64,000 nt of DNA from Zygnema cylindricum (lineage: Eukaryota; Streptophyta; Zygnematophyceae; Zygnematales; Zygnemataceae). Below, in pieces: positions 59,274 to 64,000 of this stretch. The stretch covers positions 71,896 through 135,895 of the forward strand of contig JBBHKE010000963.1 of NCBI GenBank assembly GCA_037447655.1, written 5' to 3'. Both the position numbers and the translations under genes were made by a program. Under the pieces are notes generated by a model, which did not search any database, was not told the origin of the DNA, and was given only the letters and a program-made list of their open reading frames with translations. The first letter of the stretch is position 1; each line of letters starts with the position of its first letter.

Positions 59274-60712
59274 TCTCCCCCTCTCCCTCTCCCTCTTCCC
59301 TCTCTTTCTCCCTCTCTCTCTTTGGGTGCGAGAGAAATAAACAGGACGGGAGCCTTAGGAGGGATGGAACAAACATTTCGAGATTTTTTTCGGCAACGTG
59401 AGCAAAGAGCAAATTCCCAAACTCAACAACAATGGCAATGGGAATGGCAATCGGGGAGGTCGACGAGGGAAAAGATGGATGAGGAGACTCAATACGAAAG
59501 AACACAAAGAGAGGTGTGGGAGCTTCCTCTTTTCTTTTGCCTTTTTAAGAAGGAATTGTTTACAAATCGTTGACGAATCGTTGATGAATTTTTGATGGTT
59601 GATTGTTGTGATTTTTGCAATTTTTGTGATTTTTGTTCTTGTTTGAGGAATGGGTAGATTTTGAATTAATTTTGAAGGAATGTGAAATGTGGGAGGTAGA
59701 GTAATTATATTTGTTATATGTGTGTGTGTGTGTCGGAGTGTGTGTTTTTTTTATCACTCGAGATGTGACCGAGAGTCAATGTTTGTTTTGCAAAAATGTG
59801 ATTTCAAATTTTCCTTCACTCAAAAACCTTTTTCAACTCTCCCTGATTCTTTTTATAATTATACTAATATAATATATTTTTATATAATTATAAAATCTTT
59901 CAATGGTAAACCACCTGAGTCTATGGAAACGAAAAAGGGAAAGGCAAAATCGAAGTTGAAGACATGTCGCAAAAGATCAAACACACAAAAAATAAATAAA
60001 AACACTGCGAAAGTTAATCACAAAAGGATATGACAAACCAATGGACAGATTTCTTTATATCTTTCTTTCTTTCTTCCCTCCTTCCCTCCTTCCTTCCTTT
60101 TTGGTTTCATTAGTGTTGCACATATAGCATCAGAAAAAAGGCTGAAGGTAGCGATTTTTCGGCCCTCCCTCCCTCCCTCCCTCCCTCCCTTTCTTTTCTC
60201 ATAACAATGATGATGATGACAATGATGATGATGACAATGATGATGATGACAATGATGATGATGAAGTCAAGAATTTCCCAATAAACAATTAGGAAAATGG
60301 ATGTAAATTTTCCACTTTACTCCCTCCCTCCTTCTCTCCCTCCCCTCCCTCCCTCCCTCTCTCTTCTCATAACAATGAAGATAACAATGATCTCGATGTC
60401 CAGAACTTCCAACGACGATATTCGGAAGAACAAAGCCGAAGGCAAAGGATGGGAGGAGACGGAAGTCGTGACAGTCGAACGCCATTGGACGATCCAAAGG
60501 GTCATTACAAGGCGCTTGGTCTGTCGAGATCTGCTACGGCCAATGAGATCAAAGCAGCGTACCGTCGCCTCGCCTTTGAGACACATCCGGACCGCGTGGC
60601 CGACCCAAAAAAAAAATCATCGGCTGAGGAACAGTTTAAACGGATTTCCGAGGCATATAGTGTGTTAGGGAATGACTCTAGTCGAGCCAATTACGATAGA
60701 GGAGTGTTGTGA
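52598..60712 (+). CDS. Membrane protein with C-terminal J (DnaJ) domain
   Basis: Nine exons: 52598-53282, 53868-53947, 54593-54687, 54933-55043, 55690-55768, 57063-57128, 57993-58387, 59345-59513, 60404-60712. All introns are GT-AG and phases agree at every junction; 1,989 nt, 662 aa. The N-terminus (MATRISPWRRLL...) is rich in R, S and L and free of acids, like an organelle transit peptide (inference). Residues ~50-160 are low-complexity (P, Y, S); ~180-225 include the conserved-looking ERQKVQVQATWQPFWAFEA. Exon 7 carries two hydrophobic segments (~413-434 and ~438-456); exon 8 is Q/E/R-rich. Exon 9 holds a J domain (~594-659) with the catalytic HPD at 621-623, so it should stimulate an Hsp70. 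A C-terminal J domain behind a membrane hairpin is less common than an N-terminal one. The donors after exons 4 and 5 (GTGGG, GTGGA) are weak, the main model risk. Confidence 0.82.
53290..53515. repeat. CCCTGT/CCCTCT-type repeat in intron 1
   Basis: A hexamer-based pyrimidine tract immediately after the exon 1 donor of the J-domain gene. The open reading frame that runs through it (PVPVPLPL...) is a repeat artefact. Confidence 0.85.
53995..54200. repeat. CT-rich tract in intron 2 of the J-domain gene
   Basis: Mainly CTCTCT and CCCTCTCT units; low complexity with no coding value. Confidence 0.75.
54388..54556. repeat. 18-bp minisatellite ATGCATTTGACCATTTTT, ~9 copies
   Basis: About nine near-perfect 18-bp units in intron 2, just upstream of exon 3. 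It keeps several frames open on both strands because the unit is a multiple of three. Confidence 0.92.
55316..55575. repeat. Degenerate AAACCCTA-like tract in intron 4
   Basis: Repeated AAACCCTAA/AACCCTAACAG variants resemble a decayed plant telomere-type (TTTAGGG) repeat, but the spacing is irregular. Confidence 0.6.
55607..55626 (+). repeat. 20-bp copy of the exon 5 acceptor region
   Basis: AGGGAGACGGCCTGGGTGAC occurs here and, 81 bp downstream, at the true exon 5 start (55,688-55,707). Using this upstream acceptor would lead into a stop before the real exon, so it is a decoy or the remains of an exon-edge duplication. Confidence 0.8.
56110..56240. repeat. (CT)n microsatellite in intron 5
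   Basis: A long CTCTCT/CCCTCC tract in the fifth intron of the J-domain gene. Confidence 0.85.
56380..57060. repeat. Diverged tandem repeats in intron 5
   Basis: Four or more ~120-bp units containing TAATGGTTTTGTCCTTTTCTGGGA-like cores split by AGTAATATAGT...AAGTTTTGAAGAGTA sequence, one following another up to the exon 6 acceptor. Confidence 0.65.
56400..56485. repeat. (CCCT)n tract in intron 5
   Basis: About twelve consecutive CCCT units following a CT tract. Confidence 0.85.
59217..59325. repeat. (TC)n microsatellite before exon 8
   Basis: About 25 TC dinucleotides followed by CCCTCTC variants; its right end is ~20 bp from the exon 8 acceptor and may act as an extended polypyrimidine tract. 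Confidence 0.9.
60060..60365. repeat. CCTT/CCCT tracts and a GATGATGATGACAAT repeat, intron 8
   Basis: Pyrimidine tracts at 60,060-60,195 and 60,320-60,362 flank a 15-bp GATGATGATGACAAT repeat (about four units, 60,208-60,262). Confidence 0.85.
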
Positions 60713-62964
60713 AAAATAATTGTGAAAAGTTTTGTTTGTTTGTCCGTTTTAATGTTTTCTTTTTTTGTAGGTAAAGTGGTTTGAAATCGGGAAGTTTTTT
60801 TTAAACTTTTTTTAAGTGGATTTTGTAGTTTGTACAAATTCATCTTTGAGAGAAACCATTCAGGAGCATACTAGTTAAGGAATTTGTTTTCATGGATAGT
60901 TACGATCTTTTAGCTTTTTATTAGAGGCTCTTTAGGCTTCTCGGCTTCAGTCATCCATCCAATTTTTTGAATTTTGTCACTCATTTTACGGTTTCTAAAC
61001 TGTTTCTTGCCCGCGGAAAATAATACACACTAATTATGGACTATGCAAATTTCTAAACCTTGTGATTGTTGCAATGTTTCCTTGGCAAGATTATTTTCTT
61101 CGAATAAAAGCTAAACATAGTAGGAAATTACCACTCCATTGGGATAAACTTTCCACATGTTTATTTGTGGACTTGTTTTAGTTGCTGAACGTCCTGCATT
61201 AAAATCAAGACAATGTGATCGTTAGTGATAACCAAATCAAACGTGACTTTTGATTATGGTTACGTTTATCAAATTATCTTTCCTTCATTGGCGTGTGTTT
61301 TGCCTTAGTGGTGATGTGCTTTGGGAGATGAAAATGTTAAAATCTGGAGGTTGTCCAATACTACTCGAAGCCTTTTCTACCATCTTCTTCGTCTTCTTCT
61401 TTTTCTTCTTCTATAAAAATAATACAGATTTGTATAAAATGAATACAGATCTGTGTAAAATGTATACAGATTTGTGTAAACAAATCATAACTGAGAAAAA
61501 TGAAAGAAAAACAAAAATTAAAAAAAAAAACAAAAAATGGAAGAAACAGAACAAGAACAGTTTCGTCCGTTCTTTCTGAATGAAAGAACAACATGTTTAA
61601 AAATTGTAATAGAAAAAAAAATTATGATAGAATAAACAAAAAATGGCCTTAAGAGGCAAAAATCAACTACCAAGACAAACCGGAATTACAACCGAAATTC
61701 AGCAAATTTCTAATCAAATTGTAATAACTGGATATAATCAACCAGATCTTCAGCAAAAGATTCAGTTAAACGGAATTTGAAAAGTACCACAACACAATTT
61801 GATTCGTAAAAAACGATTCATAAAAAACATCATTTTGTATTAAACTTTGAAAATCAATTTCCACAACCGCTATGTTCTGCTCCACAAAAGAGAAAAGAAA
61901 AAAAAAACAACGGAAAAAAAAAAGAAACAAAGAAAGAAATAAGGAAAGAAAAAAAGTTTATTATTGACTTCATGGTTCAATACATGGAAACAACGACGAA
62001 ACGTCATCAAATATATAAACCAACCATCTAACTATAACTAATAGCCTAACATGACTAATTGTAAACCCTACCTATAACGTAATTTTACAAAGCTACAACT
62101 ATATTTAACGGAATTTATAGAGAGCCAACAATAGTTTCCAGTTTACAACCTCAAAAAACTTTATCTCCAACTTTTGAACAAGTGCGTGGAAACTAATACC
62201 CGATCTCTATTAGAATTAATAACACTAATTCCAGTGCGGGTTTTTTGACCTGTAATCACATACTAGTGCTACTAACACTATTTAGTAGTGGCCACATGGC
62301 AAAACATAATTTAGTGTGGTGCATACTAAATCCGCGTTAGCAATAAAAATCCGCTTAACTCTAACAGCAATGTAAGGTGTAGAACACAAGTCACTTGAAA
62401 CAACATAAGATGAATGAAACTAACTTGGAAAAGAACTTGGAATTTTGCAGTTTTTAACACATCAAGAATGCTATGTGTCGGTATATGTGATAAACGGATA
62501 AATGGGGCACATTTCGTAAGATTCAAACCATAGTTCACATGTGAGAAACAATAGGGAAAGGCCATGTGCGGTTTTCCACTAAACCCATACTATACGCATA
62601 TCATACTGTATACACCGTATAAAAATGTATAGTATGGGAAATCACATATAGTGTTTCCAATATTTTTGGCACAATTGAACTATGATTGAACCATTGACGA
62701 AACTAATTGGATGTTTATAGAAACCAAAAGAATAATAGGGTCACTAGTTAAGTTGATAAAATGACTTAACCAAAACATTCCGGATACAACAAAGCTATTG
62801 TCACGTCATCCTCTATTTTCAACAAACATGCTAATAATGGAAAAAAACTATAAGATGAAAAAAAAAAGTATTTTCTTGCTTTGAAATGTGTTTGAAAATC
62901 CTACCTTTTCAAGTCATAGCTTGATGGACGAATACAAACTTTTCAACAGTATAAATCGATCGTT
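60713..62964. other. Intergenic region between convergent genes
   Basis: AT-rich. It contains a poly-purine/A-rich stretch (61,480-61,560), a possible decayed CACCG-type element at ~62,202-62,379 (CTCTATTAGAATTAATAAC to CTCTAACAGCAATGTAAGGTG), and an imperfect palindrome at 62,583-62,640 (CCCATACTATA...TATAGTATGGG). No supported gene. Confidence 0.5.
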
Positions 62965-63758
62965 TTATCTCTTTTTCAATTCTCCCTCGAGCTCCCGAAT
63001 GGTTACTTTTAAGGACATTATCTTATCTTCCAGCTCTTTCCTTGCAGATTCCTTTCCAAACATATATCCGTACCTGCAAAACGACAAACACAAGGAATGC
63101 CACGTGGCAGTTAAAAAAATCAAAACAATCAGGTTTGGTCCATAAGCGGCGAATCATATGAGCCGTGTAACTGGAGTTACTGGCGCAGTCACCAAAGTAG
63201 TATCTATACAAAAAACTGAACGATTTTGTCAAAAAAAAGTAAATTTTGCTATACGCTTTACAGTCCTTCCTAGCCGAAAAAGCACCACGTGTCAGTTAGA
63301 CATTCAAGACTGCCACAGTGGCAGGTTTTGTTCATTAAAAAAATTTTGTGAGGCCTGTAATCAAAGTATTCGTACGGAAAAAAACATACATTTATATGTA
63401 AGCTTACAGTGATTACTAACCACCAAGAATCGCGTATGTATAATTACTATATCGGCAAGGAAAGTTTTTTTCTCTTCACCTTTCTCTTTATGCTGCAAAA
63501 ATAACACACTAAATATGGCGACAATAAAGCTCTTTAAAATGCAAAAATAATACTCTTTATACTGCAAAATAACACACTATATATGGCGTAAACAAAGTTC
63601 TTTACATTGCAAAAATAAAACTCCTTATATTGATAAAAAAGATTACACTCTTTATGTTGATAAAAAAGATTACACTCTTTATATTGATAAAAGACCTACC
63701 AGCAGGTAAGAGACGAAAAAAGAGCAACCACCGTTGCTCCCTGCGCTTTGGAAACCAT
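62965..63758 (-). CDS. Small two-exon protein, 55 aa, C-terminal coiled coil
   Basis: Exon 1 is 63758-63700 and exon 2 is 63073-62965 (minus strand). The donor is GTAGGT and the acceptor TTTTGCAG, and phase 2 to 1 rebuilds a Trp codon; 168 nt in total. The protein starts MVSKAQGATVVALFSSLTCW, a short hydrophobic segment (~8-20), followed by YGYMFGKESARK and a charged heptad-like C-terminus (LEDKIMSLKVTIRELEGEL) that should form a short coiled coil. It looks like a tiny single-pass organelle or ER membrane protein, but I do not recognise the family. Too short for routine ORF calls; the support is splice-site quality, matching phase and protein-like composition. The intron (626 bp) is AT-rich. 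Confidence 0.6.
63485..63690. repeat. Short tandem repeats in intron of the small gene
   Basis: Diverged ~25-60 bp units around ACACTCTTTATATTGATAAA and TGCAAAAATAA. Confidence 0.65.
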
Positions 63759-63847
63759 ACTGTGAAGCTCTCCTGCTGCTGTGGAAACCCTAGAAACCTT
63801 ACGAAACCCTAACTCTAAACGTCTTCACAGCTTTTAGCACTTTATTG

Positions 63848-63922
63848 CATAGATGGTCCAATTCGCACAATACGCACGAAACGAACGCACGGTACGAAAT
63901 CCGTACGAATTGGACATCTATG
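63848..63922. mobile_element. 75-bp mini element CATAG-C upstream of the small gene
   Basis: Ends CATAGATGGTCCAATTCG and CGAATTGGACATCTATG are inverted repeats (one extra G in the left arm). A perfect 8-bp target-site duplication CTTTATTG flanks it (63,840-63,847 and 63,923-63,930). It starts 90 bp upstream of the ATG at 63,758, so it lies in the 5' UTR or core promoter. Confidence 0.85.
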
Positions 63923-64000
63923 CTTTATTGCTACAGGATTTTCCCAGCTTCCTGGAACTTTGCAAAATATTACCTCTTTGTCTTTTTCTGTCAACCACAG

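Overview
This window looks like nuclear DNA of a plant-lineage eukaryote. The genes have GT-AG introns, the background is AT-rich, and the products include a CYP72-clan cytochrome P450 and a plant-type EF-hand mitochondrial carrier like Arabidopsis SAMTL (At2g35800). A bryophyte or other early-diverging streptophyte is plausible, but the sequence does not prove it. No rRNA, tRNA or CRISPR array was recognised.

Layout: (1) 1-5,000 is AT-rich, with a GC-rich island at 950-1,390 and degenerate terminal-repeat transposons. (2) 5,189-8,697 (+) is an intact five-exon P450 gene (537 aa). (3) 10,473-18,034 (-) is an intact eight-exon SAMTL-like gene (848 aa), convergent with the P450. (4) 20,308-25,880 is a gene-free spacer holding about 2.5 units of a degenerate ~1.25 kb tandem repeat. 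(5) 25,880-40,793 is a second, direct-orientation copy of 9,917-20,307. Its SAMTL copy carries about ten single-base frameshifts, and its downstream flank has been inflated by transposon insertions. (6) 40,793-52,500 is a dense transposon array. It is made of short elements sharing a TA-flanked CACCG...ATCG terminus, placed almost end to end, with Harbinger-like and hAT-like insertions and two decayed non-LTR retrotransposons. (7) 52,598-60,712 (+) is a nine-exon gene (662 aa) for a membrane protein with a C-terminal J domain. (8) 62,965-63,758 (-) is a two-exon gene for a 55-residue protein.

All gene models close in frame across every splice junction (P450 1,614 nt; SAMTL 2,547 nt; J-domain gene 1,989 nt; small gene 168 nt). 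No operon-like cooperation is expected. The genes are a presumably ER-bound monooxygenase, a mitochondrial/plastid carrier, a J-domain co-chaperone and a tiny coiled-coil protein.

The most unusual content is the transposon landscape. The tandem duplication supplies natural empty sites, so several insertions and their target-site duplications can be read directly from this one window.
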